NCBI GenBank assembly: GCA_030598165.1
Contig: JAUVQL010000017.1
Coordinates: 1-9,458 of the forward strand
Length of the DNA stretch: 9,458 nucleotides
Direction: 5' to 3'
Source of the DNA: Acidobacteriota bacterium
GTDB lineage: Bacteria > Acidobacteriota > Vicinamibacteria > Marinacidobacterales > SMYC01
In this document: positions 1 through 7,894 of the stretch, piece by piece
Layout of the letters: each line of letters starts with the position of its first letter
Numbering within the stretch: position 1 is the stretch's first letter
Notes under the pieces: model-generated
Told to the model about the DNA's origin: nothing
Seen by the model: the letters and a program-made list of their open reading frames with translations, nothing else
The model's database searches: none
Position numbers and translations under genes: made by a program

Positions 1-2
1 AA

Positions 3-134
3 AGAGTGCCCAACGCCGATTCGACGTTGCGCGACCAGGCCTTCGACCACCTCGTCAACGACGCGCGATTCCTCCGCTTACTCGAGCTCATGAAAGTAGA
101 AGGACGGCACGGCGTAGAACCGATTAACCAATAG
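3..134 (+). CDS. C-terminal end of an unidentified protein (partial)
   Basis: The frame is open from the left edge and stops at TAG (132-134), giving 43 residues that begin RVPNADSTLRDQ and end VEPINQ. The other two plus frames give arginine- or serine-rich nonsense, while this one has GC-rich third positions and a plausible amphipathic helix (FDHLVNDARFLRLLELMK). That supports a real gene end. The LxxDxRFxxLL pattern resembles the tail of tetratricopeptide-repeat proteins such as TPR-bearing kinases or cyclases, but 43 residues are too few to name a family. The next gene starts 81 bp downstream on the same strand, so the two could be co-transcribed. Confidence 0.5.
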   Translation, partial: RVPNADSTLRDQAFDHLVNDARFLRLLELMKVEGRHGVEPINQ

Positions 135-202
135 TCTCACATCAAGAAATCCAGTGAAGAAGAATCTTCGTCCGTATCATTCATTCTTTATTTTGTTACG
201 AC

Positions 203-209
203 AAGGAGG
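203..209 (+). promoter_or_regulatory. Ribosome binding site of the 119-residue gene
   Basis: AAGGAGG is a near-perfect anti-16S match. It lies 6 nt before the ATG at 216 and only 1 nt before another ATG at 211. The ATG at 211 is too close and opens a frame that stops at 277-279 after 22 codons, so this site selects 216 as the start. Confidence 0.7.
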
Positions 210-215
210 CATGAA

Positions 216-575
216 ATGGCTCAATCAGCGCATGGTGTCGATCGGAATGATCTTGAAAAGGGATTCGACAAGGGAGTAGCACGAGCTCTAGCGGGCGGGC
301 TCAAGGAGAATGACATCCGGAATGATCGAGATGAGCTACTCGATAAGATACAAGAGATCATGGAGCAAATATCGTTGGACGAAGAAAAGGAAGGAAAGAC
401 TCGCCCCAATTGGAGCTCAAGAGGTGTGGAACACGCGGCGGAAAATATCACAACCTTCGAAATCGCGTGGAGAGTCGAGAGGAAACCGAACTCAAAATCC
501 ATGAAGGACGAAGAAATAGAAGACTATCTACGCGTATTTAGAACCCGCGGCAACTGTTGGTCCCACAAGGGTTAG
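216..575 (+). CDS. Hypothetical protein, 119 residues, no family recognised
   Basis: I do not recognise this protein. It is soluble and highly charged, with no signal peptide or membrane segment. Residues 1-30 are small and glycine/alanine-rich (KGVARALAGGLKEN). Residues 35-65 form a likely charged helix (RDELLDKIQEIMEQ). Residues 85-112 contain a basic stretch and an acidic helix (DEEIEDYLRVF). The main evidence for translation is the AAGGAGG site 6 nt before the ATG. The coding signal is otherwise modest, and the opposite strand carries an overlapping open frame (221-502) that I reject. It faces the prkA-yhbH-spoVR operon tail to tail. It may be a lineage-specific accessory gene or an eroded one. 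Confidence 0.5.
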   Translation: MAQSAHGVDRNDLEKGFDKGVARALAGGLKENDIRNDRDELLDKIQEIMEQISLDEEKEGKTRPNWSSRGVEHAAENITTFEIAWRVERKPNSKSMKDEEIEDYLRVFRTRGNCWSHKG

Positions 576-620
576 AGCTCGGTACCGGAGAAGCATCCCA
601 ACTTCATCGCTGTTACCGAA

Positions 621-648
621 GAGGCGCAAGCCCAAGCGCTTGCGCCTC
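621..648 (-). terminator. GC-rich hairpin after spoVR, possible terminator
   Basis: Positions 621-631 and 638-648 are perfectly complementary (11 bp, GAGGCGCAAGC / GCTTGCGCCTC) around a 6-nt loop. The hairpin lies 64 nt past the spoVR stop in a convergent intergenic gap. Neither side has a real T-run (minus strand continues TTCGGTAAC), so it is a weak intrinsic terminator at best. It could instead be a transcript-stabilising stem or a dispersed repeat. Confidence 0.4.
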
Positions 649-711
649 CTGAAGGCGTCGCTTAACGGCGAGGATTTCCAGCCTTCCCGGCAGGGAATAG
701 CGCGCCCGTCG

Positions 712-2220
712 TCAGGTCTGGACGACTTCCACACTTTCCTCCTCGAGCTCCTGCTCATCGTGCTCGCTACCGTCGAAACTCAGGAGTCGGGGCTCACCTT
801 TCAATACGGTCTCGATATGCACCGGCCGAGACCAGATCTTCTGAAGGTGAACTAGGACATCTTTGGCATAGTCCAGGCGGAAGTCTATACCTTCATGCCG
901 GTGTCTAAGATACAGCTCTCCGCGGTTGCCGTAGTTGGACTCCACGACGTAAATGAAGGGATCGCCGAAGTTCGTGAGTTGAAAGAGCAGGCGCTCTTTG
1001 ACCTTGCGGTGGTCTCTATCCAATATAACGTATTGACCGGTCGAACGATCGTATCCGTAAGTGAACAACTTGTGATTTTCACAAAATTCCTGTGTCAAAA
1101 ATGTGTCGATGAAGGAAATATCGTTGTAGATCTTCCTTACTTCGTACATTTTTTCCCGGCCGAGACCGAGTTTCTTGTCCCACTTTCTCCTGGCCGCAAC
1201 GTCCGTACACTCCGCAAATTCATTACCAAATCTGCCCTTGTTCCAGCGGTCCTGGATATCCCGAAACAATTCGATTCCAACTTTGTATGGATTGATCACA
1301 CCGGGTCGGGAGCCGAGTGTCCCCGAATGGTGATCGGCGTAGTCAACGACTTCAGCATCCGTAAGCTGCCGCTCGGTCATGATGGTGGAGTGCCAAAAAC
1401 TAGCCCACCCTTCATTCATGATTTTGGTCATTCCCTGCGGAGCAAAATAGTAGGCTTCGTCGCGTATGATGGACACGATGTCTGCCTGCCAATCTTGAAG
1501 GGGGGCATATTCGATCAAAAAGAGAAGTACGTCTTTTTCCGGTGACTCCGGTATTTTTCGGCTACGTTCCCGCCCTTCCTCGATCTTTTTTTTCTGCTGG
1601 TCGAGAAATTCCTGCGGATTGATGTACTCGTCCATGTAGTTTTTGCTGCGGAGTTTCGGTACGTTGACTCTATCACCGGGAACTTGTTCCTGAACACCAT
1701 TCCGAGAGCGACGCCTGATATACGGCGAATGTTGGTCGATGAGATTCTCGATCGAGAGCACAGCGTCCAAGAATTCTTCGACAACTTCGAATCCGAAACG
1801 ATCGACATACCGTCGAATGCGCGTCGAGTGATTTGCCATCTGGTCCACCATCTTTCGATTGGTGTGGGCAAACCACAGGTTGTTCTTGAAGAAGTCGCAG
1901 TGTCCGAGAACATGAGCCATCACGAGCTTCTGATCGATCAAGCTGTTGTTCTTCATCAAATAGGCATAACATGGGTCATTGTTGATGACGAGCTCGTAGA
2001 TCTTCTGCAAGCCGTAGGTGTAGCCCTTGGCAAGCTTCTCGTACTCCATGCCGAACCGCCAGTGGGGGTACCGAGTCGGGAAGCCTAAATAGGCTGCGAC
2101 TTCGTTCAACTCGTCGTAATCCAGGAGCTCGAATATGGTGTCATAGAAGTCGAGACCGTAGTCTTTGGCGTCTTCGACGATGGAGACGCGCAGTTCTTCG
2201 AGCTCTGACGGAAGATTCAT
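712..2220 (-). CDS. spoVR: SpoVR family protein
   Basis: This is a 502-residue cytoplasmic protein of the SpoVR/YcgB family, matching the usual length of about 500. SpoVR is needed for spore cortex formation in Bacillus; in non-sporulating bacteria the family goes with stationary-phase and stress responses, and its biochemistry is not settled. Family hallmarks are visible. The N-terminal block is [13 protein letters not shown] (21-33) and [13 protein letters not shown] (51-63). [12 protein letters not shown] follows at 103-114, then [10 protein letters not shown] at 268-277 and the [19 protein letters not shown] block at 297-315. The last 20 residues are an acidic tail ([11 protein letters not shown]). 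I chose the ATG at 2220 because it overlaps the yhbH stop as ATGA and matches the family N-terminus. An in-frame ATG at 2256 would add 12 residues read from the yhbH 3' end. It is the last gene of the prkA operon and probably translationally coupled to yhbH. Confidence 0.95.
   Translation of the reverse strand: MNLPSELEELRVSIVEDAKDYGLDFYDTIFELLDYDELNEVAAYLGFPTRYPHWRFGMEYEKLAKGYTYGLQKIYELVINNDPCYAYLMKNNSLIDQKLVMAHVLGHCDFFKNNLWFAHTNRKMVDQMANHSTRIRRYVDRFGFEVVEEFLDAVLSIENLIDQHSPYIRRRSRNGVQEQVPGDRVNVPKLRSKNYMDEYINPQEFLDQQKKKIEEGRERSRKIPESPEKDVLLFLIEYAPLQDWQADIVSIIRDEAYYFAPQGMTKIMNEGWASFWHSTIMTERQLTDAEVVDYADHHSGTLGSRPGVINPYKVGIELFRDIQDRWNKGRFGNEFAECTDVAARRKWDKKLGLGREKMYEVRKIYNDISFIDTFLTQEFCENHKLFTYGYDRSTGQYVILDRDHRKVKERLLFQLTNFGDPFIYVVESNYGNRGELYLRHRHEGIDFRLDYAKDVLVHLQKIWSRPVHIETVLKGEPRLLSFDGSEHDEQELEEESVEVVQT
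2217..2220 (-). promoter_or_regulatory. ATGA stop-start overlap between yhbH and spoVR
   Basis: On the minus strand the spoVR ATG (2220-2218) overlaps the yhbH TGA (2219-2217). A purine-rich GGGGAAAGG lies just upstream within the yhbH end. This arrangement normally couples translation of the second gene to the first and supports the shorter spoVR start. Confidence 0.8.
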
Positions 2221-3320
2221 CGACCTTTCCCCAGGAACGCTTTGATGGAGTCCCAAATCTTCTCCCGATTCTCGATGCGGGAGAAGGCGATATTGTCGGT
2301 CTCGGAGAATCGGTCGGCGAGCATGTCGATGAATTTACCGCTGCCGTAACGGCCTTCGACCTGTCCGAAGCCGAAAAGGTTGACCCGCGGTAAGATCCGG
2401 TCGTTCAACAACTCGACGCAGAGCTCGTCGTCGCCGTCGGAGAGATTGTCACCGTCGGAAAAATGCAGCGTATAGATGTTCCAGTCATCCGGCTGGTAAT
2501 GCTTGTCGATGATATCGGCCGCCAAGCGGTAGGCCGATGAAATTCTTGTGCCGCCCGATTCTCTCAAGTGATAAAAGGTCTCTTCGTCCACTTCTTTCGC
2601 CTCGGCGTCGTGCACGATATAGCGGGACTCGATGCCACGGTACTGCGATCGAAGCCATGCATCTATCCAGAAGGACTCGATGCGAACGATGTCCTTTTGT
2701 TCTTCTTCCATGGAGCCAGAGACGTCCATCATGTAGACAATGACCGCATTGGCGGTTGGGCCGAGCACCTTCTTCCGGGCACGGTAGCGCATGTCATCCC
2801 GGATCGGCACGACAATGGGTCGTTCAACCGAGTAACTACCGGAGATGATCTGACGCTTGAGGGCCTGACGGTACGTTCTCTTGAAATGGCGAAGCGAGTC
2901 CGGTCCGACACGGCTGATGCCGATGTATCGGTCCTCCTCTTGGATGATGTTCTTCTTACCTCGGGGTTGGATCCGGGGCAGCTCCAGCTCTTCACCCAAG
3001 ATCTTGGCGAGCTCGCTGAGCTGCACCTCGGCCTCGAGAATGTGTTGGCCCGGCGCGTCTCCCGCACCTCGACCGCCTTCCCCCGGCTCCGATCCGATGG
3101 GAGTTCCGGGCTGACCCTCTCCTTGGCCGACACCACCGACATCTCTTGGATCGTAGCGAAAATTGGGTATGTCGACTTGGGGCACGGGAATGGAGACGAA
3201 ATCCTTGCCCTTCTTGCCGATGAACTCCCCTTGAGAGATGTACCTTTTGAGGTTCTTGCGGATCGCACCGCGCACGATCTGCTTGAAGCGGGTTTGGTCG
3301 CGATCGATGTTGAGAACCAT
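2217..3320 (-). CDS. yhbH: DUF444 / YhbH family von Willebrand A-like protein
   Basis: This is a 367-residue cytoplasmic protein of the UPF0229/DUF444 family (YhbH in Bacillus, YeaH in E. coli), the constant partner of PrkA. The N-terminus [15 protein letters not shown] is followed by [14 protein letters not shown] (43-56). A glycine-rich linker (about 62-91) follows, then a helical region. The C-terminal half is von Willebrand A-like, with a MIDAS-type metal site: DVSGSM at 199-204, SGGT at 255-258 and SDGD at 288-291. Such proteins usually act as adaptors for AAA+ partners, here presumably PrkA; that link is inferred from family context. I chose the ATG at 3320 because homologous N-termini begin just before IDRD. 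An in-frame ATG at 3353 would add 11 residues ([11 protein letters not shown]), but it lies inside a repeat. No convincing Shine-Dalgarno precedes 3320, so the start is less sure than the identity. It lies 103 bp after prkA and overlaps spoVR by 4 bp. Confidence 0.93.
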   Translation of the reverse strand: MVLNIDRDQTRFKQIVRGAIRKNLKRYISQGEFIGKKGKDFVSIPVPQVDIPNFRYDPRDVGGVGQGEGQPGTPIGSEPGEGGRGAGDAPGQHILEAEVQLSELAKILGEELELPRIQPRGKKNIIQEEDRYIGISRVGPDSLRHFKRTYRQALKRQIISGSYSVERPIVVPIRDDMRYRARKKVLGPTANAVIVYMMDVSGSMEEEQKDIVRIESFWIDAWLRSQYRGIESRYIVHDAEAKEVDEETFYHLRESGGTRISSAYRLAADIIDKHYQPDDWNIYTLHFSDGDNLSDGDDELCVELLNDRILPRVNLFGFGQVEGRYGSGKFIDMLADRFSETDNIAFSRIENREKIWDSIKAFLGKGR

Positions 3321-3339
3321 TGGGCATTTACCACAATGA

Positions 3340-3414
3340 AAGTAGTAGGCCATGCTGTGCCTGGCAATCTCGGTCTGGTAGCTTTATCGCCCGGCACAGC
3401 CGGGCCTACGACTT
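3340..3414. repeat. REP-like inverted repeat between prkA and yhbH
   Basis: Arms 3340-3365 and 3389-3414 are reverse complements at about 22 of 26 positions, separated by 23 nt. Arm B contains a perfect 7-bp hairpin (GCCCGGC-ACA-GCCGGGC, 3389-3405). Arm A holds a decayed version of it (GCCATGCTGTGCCTGGC). Two hairpin-forming units in head-to-head orientation are the layout of REP/BIME elements. No T-run follows on the minus strand, so it is not an obvious terminator. It could modulate the ratio of prkA to yhbH-spoVR message. It also contains the alternative yhbH ATG at 3353. Confidence 0.65.
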
Positions 3415-3423
3415 CACTAGACG

Positions 3424-5490
3424 CTAGGCCTCCTTGAGGTCGCCGCGGGCGAAGATGCTGGCGACGAAATTCAGGACGTCGGTGGCACAAACCTGGCAAT
3501 AACCGAAGTTCTTGACCAACCTACCTTTGACCACGTCTATCTTCTCTTGGGTCGAGTCGTCGACTACACTCGAGATCAAGCTGGTCAGTTTGAAAGTGTC
3601 CTTTTGGTCTTCGAACAACTTGAGCTCGAGCGCCTTGTGGAGGCGTTCGTTCGTCTGGTAGTCGAACTGCTTTCCTTCCACTGCCAGAGCGCCGATGTAG
3701 TTCATGATCTCACGCCGGAAGTCGTCTTTTCGAGACTCCGGAATGCCGATTTTGTCCTCAATGGCGCGCATGAGACGCTCGTCGGGCTGTTCATCCTGCC
3801 CGGTGTACTTGTTGCGCACCTTTTCTTTCTGCGTGTACGCCTTGATGTTGTCGATGTAGTTGGCGCAGAGCTTTGTAATGGCATCTTCATCGGCGATGAT
3901 GGCTCGTTGCACCTCGTTCTTGACCAGGTCCTCGTATTCCTGTTTCACCACCGCCAGAAGCTCCCGGTACTTTTTCTTCTGATCTTCGGATGTAATCAGA
4001 CTATGGTGCGTCAGACCGGACTCGAGCTCGTTGAGCACCATGAAGGGATTGACACAAACACCCGCCTGATCGGAGACGAGGGCGTTGGAGATCTTGTCCT
4101 GGATATACCTAGGTGAAACACCATCCATTCCTTCCCGTTCCGACTCCTTTCGAAGCTCCTTGATGTTGTCCTCGGTAAAGCCCGGTAAGCTCTTTCCGTC
4201 ATAGAGTTTGAGCTTCTGAGCCATCGTCAAACCGGCCTTTTTCGGCTCCTCGAGTCGAGTGAGCACTGCCCACATGGCAGCCATCTCTACGGTGTGGGGC
4301 GCGATATGCTTGCCCTTGATCTTGGAAGTGCTGTAGTCCTTCTCGTAAATCTTGATCTCATCGCTTAGACGGGTGATGTAAGGCAAGTCGATTTTAACGG
4401 TTCGATCGCGAAGCGCCTCCATGAACTCATTGTTCTGTAGCTTGCGGTACTCCGGTTCGTTCGTGTGACCGATGATGACCTCGTCGATGTCGGTCTGTGG
4501 GAACTTCTTCGGCTTGATTTTGTGCTCCTGCGAGGCGCCGAGGAGGTCATAGAGAAAGGCCACATCGAGCTTCAAGACCTCGATGAACTCGATGAGCCCT
4601 CGGTTGGCGATGTTGAACTCACCGTCGAAGTTGAAGGCCCTCGGATCACTGTCCGAACCGTACTCGGCTATCTTGCGGTAGTTGATGTCACCGGTGAGCT
4701 CCGTGGAGTCTTGGTTCTTTTCGTCCTTGGGCTGAAACGTGCCGATTCCGACACGGTCTTTCTCGGACAGAATGAGGCGGCGGACCCTCACGTGCTCGAT
4801 GACCTTCGCCCAATCTCCCTCGTATTTCCGTTGGAGCTCACGAAAGATCTGACGACAGGCTGGACACAACTCGCCTTCCACTGCGATTCGCTCGGCCTCG
4901 CTCTTGCCGGCGTTCAGCTTCTGAAGCACCTTGCCGCGAAGAGGGAGTGGGATGAGCTGAAGCGGCTCCTCGTGCATCGGACAATCCATCTCAACGCCGC
5001 TTTGGGCGTGCTCCGGCAAAGCTTCGGCAAGATTCACCCAACGAAAAGTATAGAGCGCCCCCTGAGGCGTCTTGGAGTACTCCTCGATGCCTTTTTTCAG
5101 GAGGCGTACCACGGTGCTCTTGGCGCTTCCCACCGGTCCGTGCAACAGCAGCACGCGTCGCTCGGTACCGTATTGCTGCGCCGCCGCCTTGAAAACGTTG
5201 ACCATGTTCATCAAGGAAACGTCCAGACCGTAGATGGCGTCCCCTCCTTCGAATGGAAGATCATCGAAGAAGTGATAGTGGACGATCGGCCGCTTGTGCT
5301 CTGTGTACTCCGTCACGCCATGCGACATGATCATGTCGTATATTCGTTGAAACGCCGTACGAGTGACCGCCGGATTCTCGGTAACAACCTGAAGGTAATC
5401 GGAGAAATCACCTTCCCAATGTTGTTCCCTGAATTGCCGTTGGTCCTGAAGCTCGTCGATGAGAGAAACGATCTCCTGACCGAAACTCAT
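3424..5490 (-). CDS. prkA: PrkA family AAA+ serine protein kinase
   Basis: This is a 688-residue cytoplasmic protein of the PrkA/YeaG family. Members have been described as serine kinases and, in Bacillus, as an ATP-dependent protease acting in sporulation; in enterobacteria YeaG acts in stationary-phase and nutrient stress. The N-terminal AAA+ domain (about 60-400) begins with the family block [17 protein letters not shown] (74-90). It carries a Walker A motif GPVGSAKST (118-126, K124), and the region [26 protein letters not shown] (297-322) follows. The C-terminal PrkA domain (about 420-688) ends [19 protein letters not shown] (170-173) and CPAC (209-212) inside the AAA+ domain could form a zinc knuckle; this is inference. 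It is longer than the E. coli and Bacillus proteins (about 630-645). The ATG at 5490 has GGGAGAGG just upstream. It is first in the prkA-yhbH-spoVR operon and probably driven by the promoter at 5565-5593. Confidence 0.96.
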   Translation of the reverse strand: MSFGQEIVSLIDELQDQRQFREQHWEGDFSDYLQVVTENPAVTRTAFQRIYDMIMSHGVTEYTEHKRPIVHYHFFDDLPFEGGDAIYGLDVSLMNMVNVFKAAAQQYGTERRVLLLHGPVGSAKSTVVRLLKKGIEEYSKTPQGALYTFRWVNLAEALPEHAQSGVEMDCPMHEEPLQLIPLPLRGKVLQKLNAGKSEAERIAVEGELCPACRQIFRELQRKYEGDWAKVIEHVRVRRLILSEKDRVGIGTFQPKDEKNQDSTELTGDINYRKIAEYGSDSDPRAFNFDGEFNIANRGLIEFIEVLKLDVAFLYDLLGASQEHKIKPKKFPQTDIDEVIIGHTNEPEYRKLQNNEFMEALRDRTVKIDLPYITRLSDEIKIYEKDYSTSKIKGKHIAPHTVEMAAMWAVLTRLEEPKKAGLTMAQKLKLYDGKSLPGFTEDNIKELRKESEREGMDGVSPRYIQDKISNALVSDQAGVCVNPFMVLNELESGLTHHSLITSEDQKKKYRELLAVVKQEYEDLVKNEVQRAIIADEDAITKLCANYIDNIKAYTQKEKVRNKYTGQDEQPDERLMRAIEDKIGIPESRKDDFRREIMNYIGALAVEGKQFDYQTNERLHKALELKLFEDQKDTFKLTSLISSVVDDSTQEKIDVVKGRLVKNFGYCQVCATDVLNFVASIFARGDLKEA

Positions 5491-5509
5491 GAGCCTCTCC
5501 CGTCAGTTT

Positions 5510-6673
5510 TTAGTTTTTAAATGGTCTCGTCCGCCAGTTCCCGAGGGCCGCTGCCCTTACTTCCATGATAGGAAGGCATTTCACGATTGTCAATCTAAAG
5601 GAAGTTGGGTTTTTTGGACTTTTGTGAACTGTATCGCAAAAGGACTTGCTATCGGTTGCGAGGTGTGCGTGTTGGGATGAGAGGAGTGACGTCCGGGGCC
5701 ACGACCCAATTGAAGTCGCAAAACGGTGTGATGCAACATCGAGTACTTCTTGCTGCGGTTCGACATCGGCGGCTTTGAGGAGCTCACCGCTCCAACGGAC
5801 GAGCCCAACGTTTCCAGCGCGGTCTTTTTCAAAGAACAAATCAATGCGGCACAAGGCCGCGCCCCATCGGCCAGGCTCACAAATCACAACGTCTTTGACT
5901 TCCCGGGGCTCCACATCCCGATGGGAGTGGCCCATGAGCACCACGTCGATGCCGGGCACTTCTGTCAACATACGAAAAACCTGATTCTCGTGCTCGGTCT
6001 CGTTGGAACGGCGCGTTTCTAGATCCCGCTCTAGCGCCTGGTGCGTGAGAACGACGACCGCATCCACCTTCTCCTTCTCCCGCAAAAGAGGGACGATTCG
6101 ACGGGCCGTCTCCACGGTGTCGAGAAAACCGAGACCGGCGTAATGTTCCGGCGTCTCCCAGTTGGGTATGTTGGGCGTCGTCAGCCCGAGGATTCCCACT
6201 CGAATCCCTTCCAGTTCCTTGACAATGTAAGGTTTGAAATAGGGAGACCCGTCTTCAGCATTAATAATGTTGGCGGAAAGCCAAGGAAAGCTGGCCTCTC
6301 GCGACGATTTGTCGATGGCCTTCAGCCCGAAGTTGAACTCGTGGTTGCCTACCGTCATGGCATCAAAGCCCATATGACTCATGACCTTCATGGTGGGATC
6401 GGGGGGAACGGGATTACGACGGTGGTGATAGTAGGCCAATGCTGAGCCCTGGATGGTGTCCCCAGCGTCGAGCAGGAGCACCGGGTGCCCCTCGGCACGG
6501 ACCGATTCGACCCAGGTAGCAATCCGGGCCAGCCCTAAATCTGCAGGCCGGTTACGAAAATAGTCAAAAGGATAGATATGTCCATGGACATCGCTGGTTT
6601 GAAGAAGCGTGATTTGCTGCGCACCAGCCGATACCGAGAGAAGAATCATTAGTGGGAACAGGTATTTTGACAT
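5510..6673 (-). CDS. Exported metallophosphoesterase (5'-nucleotidase family), C-terminally truncated
   Basis: This is a 387-residue secreted phosphoesterase of the UshA/5'-nucleotidase type, which removes phosphate from nucleotides or UDP-sugars outside the cytoplasm. Residues 1-18 form a signal peptide (KYLFPLMILLSVSAGA). The dinuclear-metal site is complete: DVHGH (28-32), DAGDTIQG (69-76), GNHEFNFG (109-116), THQ (210-212) and GHSHRDV (248-254). Family members normally continue into a 5'-nucleotidase C-terminal substrate domain, for a total above about 450-500 residues. Here the alignable sequence ends near residue 314 (ADVEPQQEVLDVA, about position 5730). The last ~70 residues are unrelated low-hydrophobicity sequence that overlaps the prkA promoter region. 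None of the three minus-strand frames below 5730 restores the missing domain, so this looks like a deletion, not a simple frameshift. The start at 6673 has AGGAG upstream and gives a proper signal peptide; an ATG at 6712 would begin inside a palindrome. It ends 19 nt before prkA. Confidence 0.85.
   Translation of the reverse strand: MSKYLFPLMILLSVSAGAQQITLLQTSDVHGHIYPFDYFRNRPADLGLARIATWVESVRAEGHPVLLLDAGDTIQGSALAYYHHRRNPVPPDPTMKVMSHMGFDAMTVGNHEFNFGLKAIDKSSREASFPWLSANIINAEDGSPYFKPYIVKELEGIRVGILGLTTPNIPNWETPEHYAGLGFLDTVETARRIVPLLREKEKVDAVVVLTHQALERDLETRRSNETEHENQVFRMLTEVPGIDVVLMGHSHRDVEPREVKDVVICEPGRWGAALCRIDLFFEKDRAGNVGLVRWSGELLKAADVEPQQEVLDVASHRFATSIGSWPRTSLLSSQHAHLATDSKSFCDTVHKSPKNPTSFRLTIVKCLPIMEVRAAALGNWRTRPFKN
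5565..5593 (-). promoter_or_regulatory. Sigma70-type promoter for the prkA operon
   Basis: On the minus strand a perfect TTGACA (5593-5588) is followed by 17 nt and TATCAT (5570-5565), one mismatch from TATAAT. The start point would fall near 5558, giving a leader of about 68 nt before the prkA ATG. It lies inside the 3' end of the phosphoesterase reading frame, in the part that no longer looks like phosphoesterase. Stress-type (sigma-S-like) use of the same hexamers is possible in lineages that have it; nothing here decides that. Confidence 0.65.
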
Positions 6674-6685
6674 TCGAGCTCCTAA

Positions 6686-6748
6686 TGGGGACAGGCAGTT
6701 TAACATGCTCAATGAATGACAGCTCGCATGTTAAATTGCCTGTCCCCA
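6686..6748. repeat. 63-bp palindromic element (22-bp arms, one mismatch)
   Basis: Arms 6686-6707 and 6727-6748 are reverse complements at 21 of 22 positions; the mismatch would be a G-U pair in RNA. The arms run from TGGGGACAGGC to TTTAACATG, separated by 19 nt. It sits in the 129-bp divergent gap between the phosphoesterase and the aldo/keto reductase and ends 12 nt before the phosphoesterase ATG, so it would fold in that gene's leader. TGGGGACAG-ended palindromes occur as dispersed, probably transposase-mobilised (REP/MITE-like) elements in several phyla; that comparison is from memory. No clear target-site duplication was seen. Confidence 0.8.
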
Positions 6749-6764
6749 CAACATCGATTACAAT
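6736..6764 (+). promoter_or_regulatory. Sigma70-type promoter for the aldo/keto reductase
   Basis: TTGCCT (6736-6741), 17 nt, then TACAAT (6759-6764), with a start point expected near 6771 and a leader of about 32 nt. The -35 box lies inside the right arm of the palindrome, while the -10 box lies outside it. Each hexamer is one or two bases from consensus with ideal spacing. Confidence 0.55.
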
Positions 6765-6802
6765 CAGGGTACTTTTTGAGCCCATCCTCTGAGGAACGAG
6801 CC

Positions 6803-7759
6803 ATGCAATACCGTAGATTGGGGCGTAGCAACATACGGGTCTCCGAAGTCGGGTTCGGGGCCTGGGCAATTGGAGGTCCTTTACAGGTCGGATCCCAGCC
6901 TTTTGGCTGGGGACCTGTGGACGAGGCTGACGCTCGAAGCGCCATACGGAAAGCGCTGGAGCTCGGGATCAACTTCTTCGATACCGCCGACGTCTACGGT
7001 CTCGGCCGAAGTGAAGAGCTCCTGGGTGAGGAGCTCAAGGGCCGAGACGCCGTCATCGCCACGAAGGCCGGCAAAATCCGCAGTGAGGAGGGAGAAAATC
7101 GTCGAGATTTCTCGAAACAATACCTCACCGAAGCCGTAGAAAAGAGCCTGAAACGCCTCCAGCGCGACACGATTGATGTCTTCCAGCTCCACAATCCCTC
7201 GGAAGAGGACATCCGCAATGGAGAATGTATGGAGGCTCTCGAAGAGCTTCGCCAAGCCGGCAAGATTCGAGCCACAGGCGTTTCCCTCCACGGTCCCGAA
7301 GAGGGCCTGGCGCTTCTCACCGGACCGGTGCCACCTGATACGCTACAACTCGGTTACAATCTCATCAACACACGGATGGCCAAAGATGTGCTACCGCTGG
7401 CACTCGAGGAGGATGTCGGTGTCATATCTCGGGTGCCCTTCCAATACGGCGTTCTGACCGGCAAATTCGAAAACGATGCCACGTTCCACGAAGACGATCA
7501 CCGGACCTGGTCCCTCAAGCCCGAGATCATCGAACGCGGGAATCAACTCCTTGAAAAGCTCTCGCCTCAAATGAAGGAGCACGGACTCAAACCAGCCCAA
7601 TTCGCTCTCAAATTCGTACTAGCTCACCCTAGTATCTCGGTCACCATTCCCGGCGCGAGGAAGCCTGAGCAAGTCGAGGAGAACGCTTCTGTCTCGGATG
7701 GCAGACACCTTCCCCCGGATTTGATCCGATCAATAAGCGACATGCAGGTGTCCGCTTAA
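6803..7759 (+). CDS. Aldo/keto reductase
   Basis: This is a 318-residue cytoplasmic NADP(H)-dependent oxidoreductase of the aldo/keto reductase superfamily, a full-length TIM barrel that reduces aldehydes or ketones. The start MQYRRLGRSNIRVSEVGFG is classic. The catalytic tetrad is visible as D60 and Y65 (FFDTADVYG), K88 (ATKAG) and H130 (QLHNPS). The cofactor phosphate-binding region is VTIPGARKPEQVEEN (280-294). The sequence resembles the general stress protein 69/YajO/PdxI-like group, but the substrate cannot be read from sequence. I chose the ATG at 6803 because GAGGA lies 7 nt upstream and the homologous N-terminus begins there. An upstream ATG at 6716 would add 29 residues encoded by the palindrome and promoter. 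It is divergent from the phosphoesterase and appears to be monocistronic. Confidence 0.94.
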   Translation: MQYRRLGRSNIRVSEVGFGAWAIGGPLQVGSQPFGWGPVDEADARSAIRKALELGINFFDTADVYGLGRSEELLGEELKGRDAVIATKAGKIRSEEGENRRDFSKQYLTEAVEKSLKRLQRDTIDVFQLHNPSEEDIRNGECMEALEELRQAGKIRATGVSLHGPEEGLALLTGPVPPDTLQLGYNLINTRMAKDVLPLALEEDVGVISRVPFQYGVLTGKFENDATFHEDDHRTWSLKPEIIERGNQLLEKLSPQMKEHGLKPAQFALKFVLAHPSISVTIPGARKPEQVEENASVSDGRHLPPDLIRSISDMQVSA

Positions 7760-7797
7760 GATCTGCCAAATCCTGAATCCTCTTAGTTCCTATAGAG

Positions 7798-7826
7798 TTG
7801 CACAGCACGCCTCTTTACGATACATT
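7798..7826 (+). promoter_or_regulatory. Sigma70-type promoter for the DUF6982-CYTH gene pair
   Basis: TTGCAC (7798-7803), 17 nt, then TACATT (7821-7826) in the 135-bp gap after the aldo/keto reductase. The start point would be near 7833, leaving a leader of about 62 nt to the GTG at 7895. No terminator hairpin was found between the reductase stop and this site, so read-through is also possible. Confidence 0.5.
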
Positions 7827-7894
7827 TAAACCATCAAAATCCCAGCCTTTACACGGAGACGGCGTCGATCCCAAAGCGCCGCGTTGGATGAGTC

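Noticed and set aside
604..714. Selenocysteine read-through of the spoVR TGA, given that selB is present
   Set aside because: The frame stays open for about 30 codons after the TGA and a small stem (TTCCC/GGGAA) follows, but SpoVR already has its usual length at the TGA. The extension is basic and not family-like, and SpoVR is not a known selenoprotein.
895..1545. 216-codon open frame on the plus strand opposite spoVR
   Set aside because: SpoVR is unmistakable on the other strand; this is a shadow frame.
2568..3437. 289-codon open frame on the plus strand opposite yhbH
   Set aside because: It mirrors the well-supported DUF444 gene and has no family features.
4465..5520. 351-codon open frame on the plus strand opposite prkA
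   Set aside because: It is antisense to a clearly conserved PrkA sequence, lacks recognisable motifs and arises from the codon bias of the real gene.
5590..5880. Frameshifted continuation of the phosphoesterase in another minus frame
   Set aside because: The alternative frames below about 5730 were read and none resembles the 5'-nucleotidase C-terminal domain.
6674..6712. Upstream ATG at 6712 for the phosphoesterase
   Set aside because: The extra 13 residues come from the palindrome and would precede a good signal peptide; the ATG at 6673 has AGGAG at the right distance.
6716..6802. Upstream ATG at 6716 for the aldo/keto reductase
   Set aside because: It lies in the palindrome, upstream of the likely transcript start, and adds 29 non-homologous residues.
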